A DNA stretch of 64,000 nucleotides, taken from contig OY987243.1 of assembly GCA_963920765.1 (NCBI GenBank), positions 27,585,419 through 27,649,418 of the forward strand, given 5' to 3'. Below are positions 35,589 to 47,239 of this stretch, piece after piece. A program made the position numbers and the translations under genes. The stretch is from Ulota crispa (taxonomy: Eukaryota > Streptophyta > Bryopsida > Orthotrichales > Orthotrichaceae). How positions within the stretch are numbered: position 1 is the stretch's first letter; each line of letters opens with the position of its first letter. The notes beneath the pieces are model-generated. The model made no database searches. It was not told the DNA's origin and saw only the letters and a list, made by a program, of their open reading frames with translations.

Positions 35589-36052
35589 GAAGAAATTGAT
35601 AGACTTATGTATAATTGAGGAAAGTTGCTTCAATGCAGTGTACATGATCTACAAAATGATTGCACCCATTGCCCATGGCAATAAAAATGTAGGTCTTTTA
35701 TGAATATAATTTGCTTAATGTTCATTGATTTCAATATGCTAAACAACCATCACGGATTTTTTCATCCACCTTACACCGCCACTTTTCATATGTGTTAATT
35801 TCATTCATTGGCTCCAATGAATATTGTTGATGTATTTCATCCACATCCTCCCCTCTTTCAAATGATTACTGCACTTTAGAGACAAATTGTGTTGTTTTAG
35901 GGAATTTTTTGTTGTTTCAAAACATCCAATCTCAAATTACGGAAAATTTTATTTCTCCTCCTAAACTCTAAAAAATCTCTTTTATTGCTCACCGCTCATT
36001 GCTCACTACTCACCACTCATCACTCACAATCTAGCGTCGTTGACTAGGCAGG

Positions 36053-36701
36053 AAGCCGCATTACAAAGGTTGGGTCATCAAATAGCTAATTTAGAGGTGG
36101 CCATGTACTGCTGCCAAATACCTGCTAAACAAGGGCAAGAGGCATGTCTTGCCTTTACACTTCACAGCAACTAGACATAATTAATTTGGAATCCATCCAA
36201 AATTTAATGAATAGGTATTGCACTATTCAAGCTCCCACACTAATTGAAATAAATTACGTAATACAAAAACCCCTGCTGATGTCGTTCTCTTTTATGCTAT
36301 TCGAACCAACATGATCAAAAGATACTTGGGGTGACATTGTTTCAACTGATATATGCGTGTCAAGAAATCCCAAACTAGTCCAACAGATCAACTTTAATTC
36401 TTGAAATCAACCCATTTAATAAACTTCAGTTTCATACCAATTTAAGTATAGATTTCAATTTCAAATTCAATCGCTCCTCCTAGATTTAATTTATCAAAAT
36501 TAGCTTTGGATGCAGATTTCAGTTCTAGACTTTAACCTAGGATGCAGGTTTCAGCTCAGCCCATTTCATAGCTTTTCAAAGTCCTTGAATCCGGAAATCC
36601 CACGTAGATAAGACTTTCACAATTTCCTGCACCCTAAGCTTGTACTTATGAAATGATCATGAACGTTTTTTGAAGTCTGACCTTGTTGCCCACTTACACT
36701 G
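36053..36701. other. Unassigned interval
   Basis: No gene or structured repeat recognised. The base composition is slightly more balanced than in the neighbouring repeats. Confidence 0.4.
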
Positions 36702-37785
36702 TTAAACCCTAAAGGACCATTGTCCTTTGCGGACAAATGGGATTTTGGGCATGTATCTATAACTAAATTACTTTATGTAATTTTCTAAAACTTTTGTTGA
36801 AGGTGAGGAATTCAAAAACCTGCATGGGAATGTAATTTTTTTTTTCTTTCATTTGGGTGTCAAACAAAAAAATTATACATGTTTTTTTGAAAAATGTTGT
36901 TCAAGGGGCAGCTTGGGCAGTACCCTCCCTTTGTAAGTGATAATTGACTGCGGAAGTGGACAACTAAGAAGGGCAAGACAAGCAACAAGGGTGATCACAT
37001 GAGAGATTGGGTTCTTTTACTGTTGCGGGCTTCCACAACTAGAGCACCCCAGCCGTGGAGCAACACCTGGAGTAGGGGAGCGGGAGAAGCAGCTGAGAAT
37101 TGGCATGAGGCCAAACTCGGGAGCTGCGGGCCCAGTTTCCAAGATGGGGGGGGGTGCAATGGGGGAATGGGCCCATCTTATGAGACCCAAGTCCATCTAT
37201 TGCATCTGCCCCATATAAAAAACCATATTTTTTATATTTTGAGTGGGTTTTATATGCTTTTTTAATGTTTTGTTCCCTAGTTTTAGTAGACTAAAATTCC
37301 TTGGTTTTATTCGTTTTGATCAAACTATTTCTAAATTTTGAGTCTCTCATAAATCCTTCAACTTTGCATAGTGTATATGCAAATTTCATGACCTCACGAC
37401 ATTGCAAGGTTTTACAATGTATGATGCACAACTCCAATTCATTTGAAAATTCTCCCACACATACCTAACTTGGTCTCCTACATGAGAAAAATAAACCTCA
37501 ACTTTGTGTAAAGTATTTTTTTTGCTCTAAGAGCAGTCAAAGGCTTCTAAAATTTCTGGGCAGCAGCAAAAATTTTTTTTTTGCACTTCAAATGTAAATA
37601 TCTTGCTCACATTTTTCTAGATTGAGTTGATTTTTTTCCTACAAGTACCTCTTGTACTCTACTATAAGATCTTACGGCTAGATTCTTGTTAAAAACTACT
37701 TTTCCTATCATTGTACTTGCTCCCCCAAAAGTGATAATTTTTTGTGTTTTTCACAGAAAAAAGGACTTGGTCCTTTAGGGGTTAA
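36702..37785 (+). repeat. TTAA-type element (B1-8) with a GC-rich passenger
   Basis: TTAA at 36702-36705 and 37782-37785. The outer parts match the 0.93 kb subfamily. About 36945-37205 is GC-rich with no match in ordinary copies and includes the open frame at 36999-37265, which has no recognised domain. This is the second TTAA element with a GC-rich block in the middle (the other is at 7668-8887). Confidence 0.78.
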
Positions 37786-37983
37786 TATGTCCACCCAATT
37801 GAAAATTACTATGGATAAGAATGGAAGGTCATTCTTTAAAAAGCTACCAAGCGTGTAGATTGAAGGTTGGTATGCCAAAGACACTAGTTTGTGGTCCAGG
37901 GGTGGAAAAGCTTAGAGAAAGCCGATGCATTTATACTAGAATTACAAGACAATACTTTGCTCGTACAATCAAGACGTAAGATA

Positions 37984-38110
37984 AGGTGAGTATACCCATT
38001 CCCGACCATCTATTTGATTCCATCACTATATATCCAAAGTGATCATTTTAGAACTAAAATTAACAAAAATGGATAGATGGTCAAGAATAAGTATACCACT
38101 ATACCTACCT
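37984..38110. repeat. Small foldback MITE with AGGT ends (Q)
   Basis: A 127 bp inverted repeat: the left arm begins AGGTGAGTATACCCATTC and the right ends with GGTATA...CTACCT in inverted form. TA flanks both sides (37982-37983, 38111-38112), which links it to the AGGTAG elements. Confidence 0.7.
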
Positions 38111-38248
38111 TATTTTGCATAAATCAGTCACTCATCATTAGAGCTAGGTCTGCTAGAAAGCATTGCAGTGAAAGCCTTGAGGTGCTCAAGATATCAACTA
38201 CGGTACTTCATCTAACTTCGTTTTAAACTAATTCCGCCTCATTACATA

Positions 38249-38895
38249 AGATAAGGGGCTCAAATTTTGATCATGTTCTAATTGTGTTCCCTATTTAAGA
38301 ATGAGTGATATGTTCCTTCAAATATCTATTATTGTTGTTGATGAGTTGTATAGCCTTATCAACCATTCAAGTCTACCCAACTTGTTGATAATAATAATAG
38401 ATATTTGAAGGAACATGTTGCTCATTCCTAAATAAGGAACACAATTAGAACATGGGCATTGATATGTGTACCACACTCTTTGAACTATTGTATCACAACC
38501 CGCGGTAAATTTTAGACTCCTACCATCAAAAAGTTGAATTTGAGACTTTTGAATTCAGATTTGGACTCAGAGACCATGATTTAATTTAGAACCATAAAAA
38601 AGTTGCAATTCAACAACACCCAATGAAAAAACTTATCTTCTTTTACAAATAAAAGTAAGAGTAACACTTTTCTCTAGAGCTAAACTTTTTCATTGGATGT
38701 TATTAAATTGTAACTTTTCTTTGTGATTCTAAACTAAAACATGGTCTCTAAATCTAAATTTGAATTCCAAATTCTCAAATTCAGCTTTTTGATGATAGAA
38801 ATCTAAAATTTACCCTAAGATGTGGTACAGTAGTTCAAAGGGTGTGGTACATATCAATTCCCTTAGAACATGGTCAGAATTCAAGCCTCCTACCT
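38249..38895. repeat. Foldback element with AGGTAG-type ends (I), interrupted by J
   Basis: Left arm 38249-38330 (AGATAAGGGGCTCAAA...) is inverted at the right, ending GCCTCCTACCT at 38895, with TA on both sides. Element J (38456-38862) splits the right arm; removing J restores a continuous palindrome. Confidence 0.75.
38456..38862. mobile_element. Foldback MITE J with 11 bp target duplication
   Basis: A 407 bp palindrome with ends GGCATTGATATGTGTACC and the inverted GGTACATATCAATTCCC. TTAGAACATGG is repeated directly outside both ends (38445-38455 and 38863-38873). A duplication of 9-11 bp is typical of Mutator-like elements. It lies inside foldback I. Confidence 0.85.
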
Positions 38896-38897
38896 TA

Positions 38898-39360
38898 CTA
38901 ATTATTCCAAGCACAATACGTAACTCACTACTAGATGCTTGTCACTTGGGATCAAGTACTTCCTGTGTCAACTTGTATTCAGCTCTATTCATGAGAGTCC
39001 TTGTAAACCCTATGCATTCCACTGAATGATGGCTGGCCAACTGAGTTGACTTGCATTTACAATCAGTCATTCCATCATGTACAAGTGCAATTGAGTTTTT
39101 GTACATAAATGCCCAAAACTTGCGCTTTAAAGTTCAAAGTTTTCACCCAAGAAAATCTAGGAATTTATAAGTTTCCAGTTAGAGGATCAAGCATGGAAAT
39201 CCAAACACATATCTAGATGCAAATACCCTATTTCTGTAAACGGCGGCTGCTTAGGAAGAAAATAAACCTAATCAACTACTAATTTTAACTTTTGTCTTTA
39301 TTTGTAAATAAGTGGGAGCTTTCCCACCTTTGGGTCCACATTCATGTGTTTAGTATACCC
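38898..39360. other. Unassigned interval
   Basis: No gene or repeat recognised. ORF 38820-39029 overlaps the end of foldback J and is not coding in my judgement. Confidence 0.4.
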
Positions 39361-40262
39361 CTTTAAAGACCACCAAACCATATTTTGGTTTAGTAGAGTG
39401 GTTTTTGGCTTATAGAGTAAAATCACTTAACAATTTGGAATTTGTCTTGAAGAATGCTTGTGATCACAAGAATTTTGCATTCAACCAAAAAAATAACAAT
39501 GGAATCGGGTTTGTGAGTTGATAAATATGGTGTTTACACAACATGACCTCAAAATAAGTATCCATATTTTGTCAAAGATGGATCAAAGCAATAACACAAT
39601 ACATCAAACATCCAAGAAGAATGTCAAATTTCAATTGTGCAATCCTAAAAATTTCAAATTGCTTAAGAAATACGCTTTTGTTGTTTTTCTATATGGTAGT
39701 AGTATAATTGTAGTGTTTGAGGATCTATTGAAATTGTGCTATCATTTTATTTTAAAAATTTGTTATCCTACACTCAAGGCATATTTATGATTGTTTTCAC
39801 CAATTAGATTTTCCATAGCATTTATCAAATTTCTTATAAACCGTTTTTGGGTAGCAATTAAAGTGGGGGTTTTTACCCTTTTTGTCCACTTAGCTACACC
39901 TTGTGATTGCCATTTTTATCCATTTTGTGTGAAACTAGTCTCATTGGTCCCTAATAAAAGGTGGGAAACCTAGCTTTTAAGAATATAAGGCTCTTCTCAA
40001 GCAAAGTTTGTATGAAGCAATAAGATCCAAATCACACAAGCATGAAAAACTAGAGATTTTCTATCTACATCTCATTTAGTCATTATAATATTTCATCTCC
40101 AATGGTAGATCTGGTTGAAATTTTGACAATTTATAGTAAATAAGGTGTCCTTCCCATTTGTAGGTTTAGATTATACAAACTAGATACACATTTGATTCAA
40201 CTACACATTTCAGTTTACTACCTCACTTTCTTGAGAATCTTGTAAAAATGTGTGTGGTTAAA
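39361..40262 (-). repeat. Dispersed repeat C, copy 2 (uninterrupted)
   Basis: The reverse complement is colinear with 1065-1541 plus 2468-2886. Here the repeat runs without the TTAA element, and the corresponding site near 39771-39774 reads TCAA (TTGA on the other strand). ORFs at 39518-39790 and 39791-39973 lie inside the repeat. Confidence 0.7.
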
Positions 40263-41596
40263 GGGACACTTAGCACATTATCAAGAGGATGTTAATTCAA
40301 TAGGGGGTTTTGTATTATCAAACAATGTTGCATTTTGAAGGGTAAGTCCAACCTTCATCATGGCTGTCACATTGGGTTGTTTGTATGCCTGCCCGTTCAC
40401 TTGCTTGCCCATACGCCTACCCGCCCATACACTTGAAGTGCCCAATTTAGATCGTGGTTTGTCTGATGAAGTCAACTCATAGTTGACTTTAAAAAATGGT
40501 ACATGATAAAAAAAACTTACTTTGTACATGCTAGTGACACTCATTGTTGCCAAGATGAAGTCAAAACATGGATTTGAAGCCATGTCAGTGGAATCACATA
40601 ATAAAAATGAAAAATGGAAATTTTATTCTTCCATTTTTGGGTCAAAAATCCTAAAAATGCCCTAGAAATACAAGCAAGTATACACTTCTGTCCACTATGT
40701 CATTTTGGGTGGTCCACTTGTGTTGTTTGACAACCTAAAGTTACCTGAAATAACAACCTTCTTTGACCTTCATATGAAATTTTGAATATTTTATTGTCCT
40801 TTGCATTTGCAAGGCTTTAAAAATATAACCCTTCAAAAACAAATTGGTTATGCAATGAGCAAAAAAGATTGGGAAAATTTTAAAATATTGAAATCAAAAC
40901 CTTGTTAAAAATCACACATAGAATAACACTTCATTGAAGTCTAATAGACAAAGAAAATATGTTTAAAACTTCAAACAAACCAATTCACTAGTAAAGCCTA
41001 TGTAATCTATAAAAATGTAGGTATTACCAATCTATCTTGATCAATTTGAGCCTATCTCCAACTCAACTACTTTGCAATGCTTTATACCACTTCAAATATG
41101 AATTATATCAAACCAATCCAAATTTTCCATTTACTTTTCACACCAATATATCTTCACAAGTGTATGTATATAATGCTCTAACTATTAAAAATAAAAGTAG
41201 AAATATAAAAGCAAGGTGCTTTGGAACTTAGGTGGTCTTGCTTTTGTGCATGTGGTTATGTTGCTTGTACACTTGTGTGGAGCCAACCCTAAAACCCTCC
41301 CTATTGCTATCATCCATGTAATGGATAGATGTAGTGTTATATACCACTTTGATCCATACTCATCTTAATTGCCCACCTAAATACCATATTTCCAACACTC
41401 TCAAGATCAAGGTTTAAAATTGATATCCTTATGAGGTCTTCATTTGACTTTCAAAATATAAACTAGCCTTTGAAGTTCAAGATTGCTTTTTTTTCCCACC
41501 CTTTGCTATTACAATATTGATTTATATTTTGCCCTTCACTTGAAGGGCACTTAGTTTTACCCCTTTATGCAAAGAGCATTGCAACCTTCAAAATAC
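40263..41596. other. Unassigned AT-rich interval
   Basis: No supported gene. A short run of GCCTGCCCGTTC-like repeats lies near 40387-40430. The 100-residue minus ORF at 40281-40583 spans it and has no recognisable domain. Confidence 0.4.
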
Positions 41597-41869
41597 AACA
41601 CATAACATTTAGTAGCCTGAAGAGAGGCTACCTTTCCCTCTCTTCAAGGACCATTCACGAACTTCATCCTGACAATTTATTTATTTATAATTTTTCTAAT
41701 GTGGCTGGCTCCCACATCGACGTATGTGCACTAAATTAAACCTCTCTTTCATAAACTCTTTGACAAATTTAGCCAAGTGTCCTCTTAACTACTAATGAAT
41801 GTGGATAAATTGACACTCTTCAGTTGGAGGAAGGGCAAGCCTGCTGAGTGCTACTGAATGTTATGCACT
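41597..41869. repeat. Inverted-repeat MITE, family R (copy 2)
   Basis: Same termini (CATAACATTTAGTAGCCT and inverted) and interior as 13163-13455, in the same orientation. It lies about 1.5 kb upstream of the lipid-transfer-protein gene. Confidence 0.75.
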
Positions 41870-42696
41870 GCTAAGCTTACTGTCAGAGTGTCAATCCTTC
41901 AACAAAACATGATGCAACAAAACATGATGCAGTTCATGCTTATCAGGGATAGCTGGCACTGCAAGACTGCAAGTCGTTCTTCATTGCCGATCTGACGTTC
42001 ACTCTATCACATTGAATGCCTCCACGTCAGGCGCAGTCACATTGTTTGCTCCGCATCAAATTCCTGCTACGTTTCGTAATCTCCAAGGCTCCTCAATAAA
42101 TTTGGCAGCTTTCCAATGGTAAAAAACGAGAAACCACAATAGTTTTCCTTTCAATAACTAACTTAGGACTACAGTAGTGTATTGATGGTGAAAGTTTCAT
42201 ACAACTGTACAAAAAGTTGTATTTTCACCTGAAATTATTAATTTTGGTACCTTGGCATTGTGCGTGATATTGCTTTCAAAAGTCATAGCCATGCACATTT
42301 GCTCTCTCTAACCATAGCACTCTGTAATCATAACGTGCGGATGATATGTTTCAATGTGTTGTCTTGATATTGTTGCAATTTGTTAAATAAGTGTTTTGGA
42401 TGAATTGTCCTCAAACTTGTCATCCGTTTTGTTTGGGTGATGATTTGGCTGCATAATGATGAGAGACACTCATCTCATTGATCTTCATTGATGGATCAAT
42501 CTTCAAAGTGTCATGCGTCCACATGAGATCACCTTAAATTCCTTCCTGTCAATTGAAATTTTTGTTTATAGAAAACATAGTATCATGTAAGGAGTCTAAG
42601 AAGCGAGGACAATCCTTGTGAAATATACATTTTAGAGATATGGTATCATCCAAATTTGAGATGCAGCACTCTTTCAAAACTCGCACCTAAAGCATA
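41870..42696. other. Intergenic, no feature recognised
   Basis: Moderately complex sequence upstream of the lipid-transfer-protein gene and MITE M1. No coding run or repeat family was identified. Confidence 0.4.
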
Positions 42697-42705
42697 TTAA
42701 TTTTA

Positions 42706-43014
42706 GGGAAAATTTCATGGATACCCCTGAAGTTTGCAATAGTTTCATCGATACCTCTATTTTTTTCAGAAATTTCACAGATACCCTTGGACCAAAATTT
42801 TCAAGCATTTTTTTGTTGTGCATGTCACTTTCCTTTTTCTTTGTGCGCATGCGTAACAAGAAAGAAATAGTGTGTGCACAAAAGGAAAAAGGAAGTAGCA
42901 TGCACAATAAAAAAACGCTTGAAAATTTTGGTCCAATGACATCCTGAAATTTCTGAAAAAGCAAGTATATCTGTGAAATTATTGCAAACTTCAGGGTATC
43001 CATGAAATTTTCCC
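42706..43014. mobile_element. Foldback MITE M1 with 9 bp target duplication
   Basis: A 309 bp palindrome beginning GGGAAAATTTCATGGATACC and ending with the inverse. TTAATTTTA is repeated directly outside both ends (42697-42705 and 43015-43023), a Mutator-like 9 bp duplication. The overlapping ORFs on both strands (42674-43031) are mirror frames of the palindrome. It lies about 200 bp upstream of the TATA box of the lipid-transfer-protein gene. Confidence 0.9.
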
Positions 43015-43217
43015 TTAATTTTATTCTTCAATTACATTTAAAAAATGTATAATAAACCACACACTCATCTGGCCAGCCACCAAGAGTGTGACACGGTTGT
43101 CTCAAAACTCAGACCAGGCAGGGTGTGCAAGCAAGAGCACAGCTCCTGCCCATGGGAGCCTGACCGACCTCAGATGGTGAGACCTACGACCACGGACCAC
43201 AGTTCCGGCCAGGCGCT

Positions 43218-43225
43218 TATAAATA
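43218..43225 (+). promoter_or_regulatory. TATA box of the lipid-transfer-protein gene
   Basis: TATAAATA in a GC-rich context (CGCT-TATAAATA-CTCTG), 152 bp upstream of the ATG. Transcription should start near 43250, leaving a leader of about 120 nt with many pyrimidines. Confidence 0.75.
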
Positions 43226-43369
43226 CTCTGTTTCGCACTGCCTTACCTTCACCTTCACCCTCACAGTCACCTGCAGCGCTTCATCACCTTCACACTAAGC
43301 TTAGAGTTTACACCCGGCTCGACCAGCTCCGACTAAGTTAGTGAGCTACTCATCCAACTCCCAGTCGCA

Positions 43370-44115
43370 ATGGCGACCGTCAAGTCTGTTGCGTTCGCAG
43401 CGATGGCGCTGCTGGTGGTGCTGGCGATGACGTGGGAGGCGCAGGCGCAGTGCCCCTCGCCGTTGGCCTTGCAGTCATGCCAGTCCGCCGTGACGGCTGC
43501 GAACCAGAACCCCTCCCTCGATTGTTGCCAGAAGGTGCAGACGGCCCTTGCAGCTGCTGATGGCGCCAAGTGTCTGTGCGACGCCATGACCAGCCCCTCC
43601 GCCAAGGCCTTCAAGGTCATCCAGCAAGAGGCCGTCCTGCTCCCCAGCAAGTGCAAGAAGCTCATGGGACTCCAATATGCCGCTGGATACAACTGCGCTG
43701 GTTCGACCTCTTCTCTCTCACCTGTTTCTTCTCTTCTATACCTTGCTTCTGGTCTCCAGTTTTACTTGCTCCACATATTGCTGATACAGTTTTTTCGTTG
43801 CTGCACAAAAAACCTTCGCAGATCTGGTCCTGGAGTCCCATTATTCTTGTACTATCCCATCCCATCCAAGTGTCAGAAAGTCTTAATACTTAATATCCAG
43901 ACCCAGCAGCGTCTGCAGTGTCTGTATCAGTAATGTAGGACATCGTTTTCCACATCAGCCATTGTGCAAAGATCTAAGTTTTCGAAGGCTGTGGAATATT
44001 CCTGTCATTTTATCGTAGAAACTGGTGTTCAATAGGAGTTGTACGTGTGGTGGCATTATGTATGAGGAACTAAGAGACTCGGGGATGGCGTTTTGCAGGT
44101 TCAACTGTTCCTTAA
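43370..44115 (+). CDS. Secreted non-specific lipid-transfer protein, two exons
   Basis: Predicted as exon 1 43370-43700 and exon 2 44099-44115, giving 115 residues. Residues 1-26 form a signal peptide (hydrophobic AAMALLVVLAM core, cleavage after AQA). The mature part has the eight-cysteine pattern of plant lipid-transfer proteins: C-x8-C-x14-CC-x14-CLC-x24-C-x13-C, which forms four disulphides around a lipid-binding cavity. Such proteins act outside the plasma membrane in cuticle or wall lipid traffic and defence. The intron (phase 1) falls two codons after the eighth cysteine, near the usual place for this family. Splicing GTTCGA to TTTTGCAG yields the ending YNCAGSTVP and a stop. The donor is weak; if retained, translation would run to 43933 with an unrelated tail. 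GC content is well above the flanks. Confidence is high for the family and moderate for exon 2. Confidence 0.88.
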
Positions 44116-45665
44116 GTGTCTTCTTTGTACGTGATTCCTTCCGATGGAGATCGATTTGCGGAGGGCAGGAAGGTGGATCAAACTAACTCTGCATCGACCT
44201 GTAGAGTTTCATGACTGTTGGAAGTCCTTTTTCTAATAACTGCAGCTACACTTAGTTGCTCTCTGTTTTTAGATGTAGGCTGTAAAGAGGGCCCGACGAA
44301 ATTAAGACACGTTCACTGCTGTACGTAGGTTGTTTATATATGCTTCCATGAATGGTAGCTTCGATCTCCTGCTGGAACAGTTCTACGTGTTAGCAGTTTG
44401 TCGTTGAGCTCTACGAACTTTGAAGGTTACGTTCTTTGTAACCGTTTGTAGACATTATCAATGTTGAGTAATACTTCTGGATATGTGTAAGCTAGCTCTT
44501 GCATGCATGTCTATTGCTTTTCAAATATTTTCCTTCCGCAACATCGAGCTATAAGTAAATATCGACTGTTCTCTGAAACCTTGATGTGAACATGGTTGTT
44601 GGAATTTGGAGCTGGTACAACAATACAGATGCTGGATCACTCTGTAAATGTTTTTCCCTTGTAACGTACGTCATTAATGTCGACATTAGAGTATGAGATG
44701 CGGCAGCTTGCTGTCATTTATTACATGAAGCTGCGCGAGTTGCTCTAGTCGGACGATGTTTTGCCTACCATTGTCTTTCCTATCCTGAGCCTAGAGTTAG
44801 CTATAAATTTGCATCTCCAAATGCACTAGTCTCAGGACAAGACTTGATTCACGAGCGAATCTGCCCATTCCTCTGTTTCCATATGTTGCATCTTTATAAT
44901 AACTTTATTGTGCTCCAGTGAATGTGGCAAATCGTCCATAGCCCCCGGGGCATAGCCATTTACATTCGCTGGAATGATACCTCTTCTAGCGTGAACTGGA
45001 GTTCTTCCACAGCTGATATTGAGCCCGCTGCAGATTGAACTCGTATGCATGTAAGTTACATAGAAAAATATACCTTTTTTTTAAAGCAACCGTATTGCTA
45101 GGAAACTTTGAAGTCGCTGAGTATCCCAAAGCCTTCTAGACCACCTGTGGAGAACGACCGGGGATGAGTATGTGTCCACCCAAAATCCACTAAAACGTGA
45201 ACGATGATTTTGTTGAACTTAAATCAAAAGCAAAAGAAACTCTTAACTTCGCGAAAATCCACAGCTTATGTTCGAAGCTACTTACTGTCCTTCCGTTGAG
45301 GCACAAATGAAAACCAATTGCACTGCAGTAAAGGGAGACGTACGAACTTACTACTCATACATGGTTAAGAGTGCCAGACAAATCTGGCGGCAGCAAAAAC
45401 CAGGGTCTATCCACAACTTTCAACTGCCCTGTTCCAACTTCCTAGTAAGGTATTCCTTTTGTCCCAATTTAAAGCTCCAAATTAGGCATAGTTCTTGTCC
45501 CACTAAAAAGCTCCCTTTTGCTAATTTTGATTGTTGAGAAAGCATTTGTCATGTCCAATGATCTCATGGGGGCAAGTTAAGCAATTAAAGAGCATTTCTC
45601 TCCTAACAAGCTTGGCCTTGCCCATATGAGGTATCATTGTTGCTACTAATCTTTAAATCATTAAT
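44116..45665. other. 3' region of the lipid-transfer gene, then unassigned DNA
   Basis: From 44116 to about 44700 the sequence is low in repeats and probably holds the 3' UTR; no polyadenylation signal could be fixed. ORFs at 44832-45050 (minus) and 45268-45537 show no known motif. Confidence 0.4.
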
Positions 45666-45955
45666 AATGAGGAGCTAGCAACATGTACAAATATGGTACT
45701 TTTTGCATGGAATTTGGGTGCCCAAATGGCAACATCAAATTTGGAGATTTTGCACACATTTGGTAGATGGTATGTTGATTCTAGAACGCTTGTGTCATTA
45801 ATATTAAGGCTAAAATAATGAGGAGTTGGCATCCTTCACAAACTATGCACAAATATGGTACTTTTCACATGGAATTTGGGCGTCTAAACGGCAACATAAA
45901 AACTTGAGATTTTGCAAATATTTGGTAGGTGGTAAATTGATTCTAGAATGCATTT
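45666..45955 (+). repeat. Tandem duplication, two units of about 140-150 bp
   Basis: 45666-45800 and 45818-45955 are direct copies sharing AATGAGGAG, ACAAATATGGTACTTTT, CATGGAATTTGGG and TTGATTCTAGAA. They differ by scattered substitutions, so the duplication is old. Confidence 0.75.
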
Positions 45956-46203
45956 GTTGCTATCATAATGACTAAGAATACAATTAATCCCTCACGGAGA
46001 ACTTTTTTGGAACTTTATAATGGGATAGAGTGGTATGTTTGAATTGCAACCCTCTAATGTAAAGCATCCCATAGATAGCTCAAGAATGGATATGAAGTGG
46101 TCCTTGAATGGACCTCTATAAGACAAGACAGAGACAAAAGGATTACCTTTATAAGACATAGACAAAAGGATTACCTCTACAAGATAGACACAAAATGAGT
46201 ATA

Positions 46204-46529
46204 AGGTAGGAGGCTCATAAACCAACCATCTAAGGGCTGAAATTGAATTTTGGGGAGGTGGAACTTCTTCAAATAATTTTCAGTAGATTTTCCTTGAAAG
46301 ACAAAAAGAATTGGCATCTAACCCAAGTTGTTTCATATTTTTTGGAGCTTTGTGGAACTAGTTATGAAATTTTGAAGCTCAAGTGGCATAGGACTCTAAA
46401 ACTGCCCACCTCCTCAAATGTATACCATTTGTACATTTTGGAAGTCTATGAAAAAATGCATGTATAGAAGGAGTAAATTTCAAAGGGTGGGCGTTTTTAG
46501 AGCTTGGATTGTTAATGAGCCTCCTACCT
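46204..46529. repeat. MITE with AGGTAGGAGGCTCAT ends (K1)
   Basis: Left AGGTAGGAGGCTCAT at 46204, right inverted ATGAGCCTCCTACCT ending 46529; TA on both sides (46202-46203, 46530-46531). ORF 46243-46467 lies inside without a recognised domain. Confidence 0.75.
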
Positions 46530-46628
46530 TAGTGCAAGAGCCAATCATATTCCTCTGTTTCATCTCACCTCTTTACAAATTGTAGGGGAACAGTTCATGG
46601 GAGGCCTTGAGTCTCAAATAGGTGCCTA

Positions 46629-47237
46629 AGGTAGGAGGCTCATGAATGGACCATCTAAGGGGAAGAGGACATCCGTGGAAAAATTGGGTCAGCTTAGCAA
46701 TTTGGAAACATTTTTGATAGAAAGTCAAAGAAGAAACAATTCTATGGCCATTTGGTTTGAATTTTTTTGAGTTGTTATGAATTAGCTACAATTTATCAAA
46801 GCAGAAGGTGTATAAGTAGCTATTCTTGATCATAGGTTGTAGCATTCACGATTCAAAAGCGGCTTATAAATGGAGCACATGAGTCCAAAAAGTAACCACT
46901 ACAAAACCGAGGATGCTCAACTAAGTACTTTAAAGCGTGCAAGCACACGTTTTGTATTCTAATACTCAAATTTTGATCAAAGATAAGTTTTTATTTATTT
47001 TAGTATGACATATATCTATATTTTAATGAAATCAAAACTCAACACAATTATGACCAATAGGCTCATTGAATAGTAGCTCATGTCACTCTCTTAAGTTCTT
47101 TAGATTGTTCACTTACAAGCATGTACCTCTCACTTAGAAAAGTTGGTTCATGTATCAACCGTTATGCACATTTTCTTCTAGCTCTACATCAACATGAGCA
47201 CTTCAAAATGCATGAACCAAATTAGAGCTTCCTACCT
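46629..47237. repeat. MITE with AGGTAGGAGGCTCAT ends (K2)
   Basis: Left AGGTAGGAGGCTCATGAATG at 46629, right AGAGCTTCCTACCT ending 47237; TA on both sides. It is longer than K1, with a different interior, and follows it by 100 bp in tandem. Confidence 0.65.
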
Positions 47238-47239
47238 TA

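Larger units (their letters stand above)
31782..36042. mobile_element. Giant foldback element (H), Mutator-like target duplication, three nested inserts
   Basis: A 4.26 kb palindrome centred at about 33789. The arms match along their length once three insertions are removed (32125-33062, about 34046-34324, 34665-35588), giving a founding element of about 2.1 kb with about 1.06 kb arms. The ends are CAAGGTTGCTAAATTGTGAG and the imperfect inverse, followed inward by GTGAGCGGTGAGC runs. ACTAGGCAGG occurs directly outside both ends (31772-31781 and 36043-36052), a 10 bp target duplication as produced by Mutator-like transposases. No transposase is encoded. Confidence 0.85.

Noticed and set aside
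40281..40583. 100-residue minus ORF in an AT-rich interval
   Set aside because: It spans a short low-complexity repeat, has no recognisable domain and shows no splice context.
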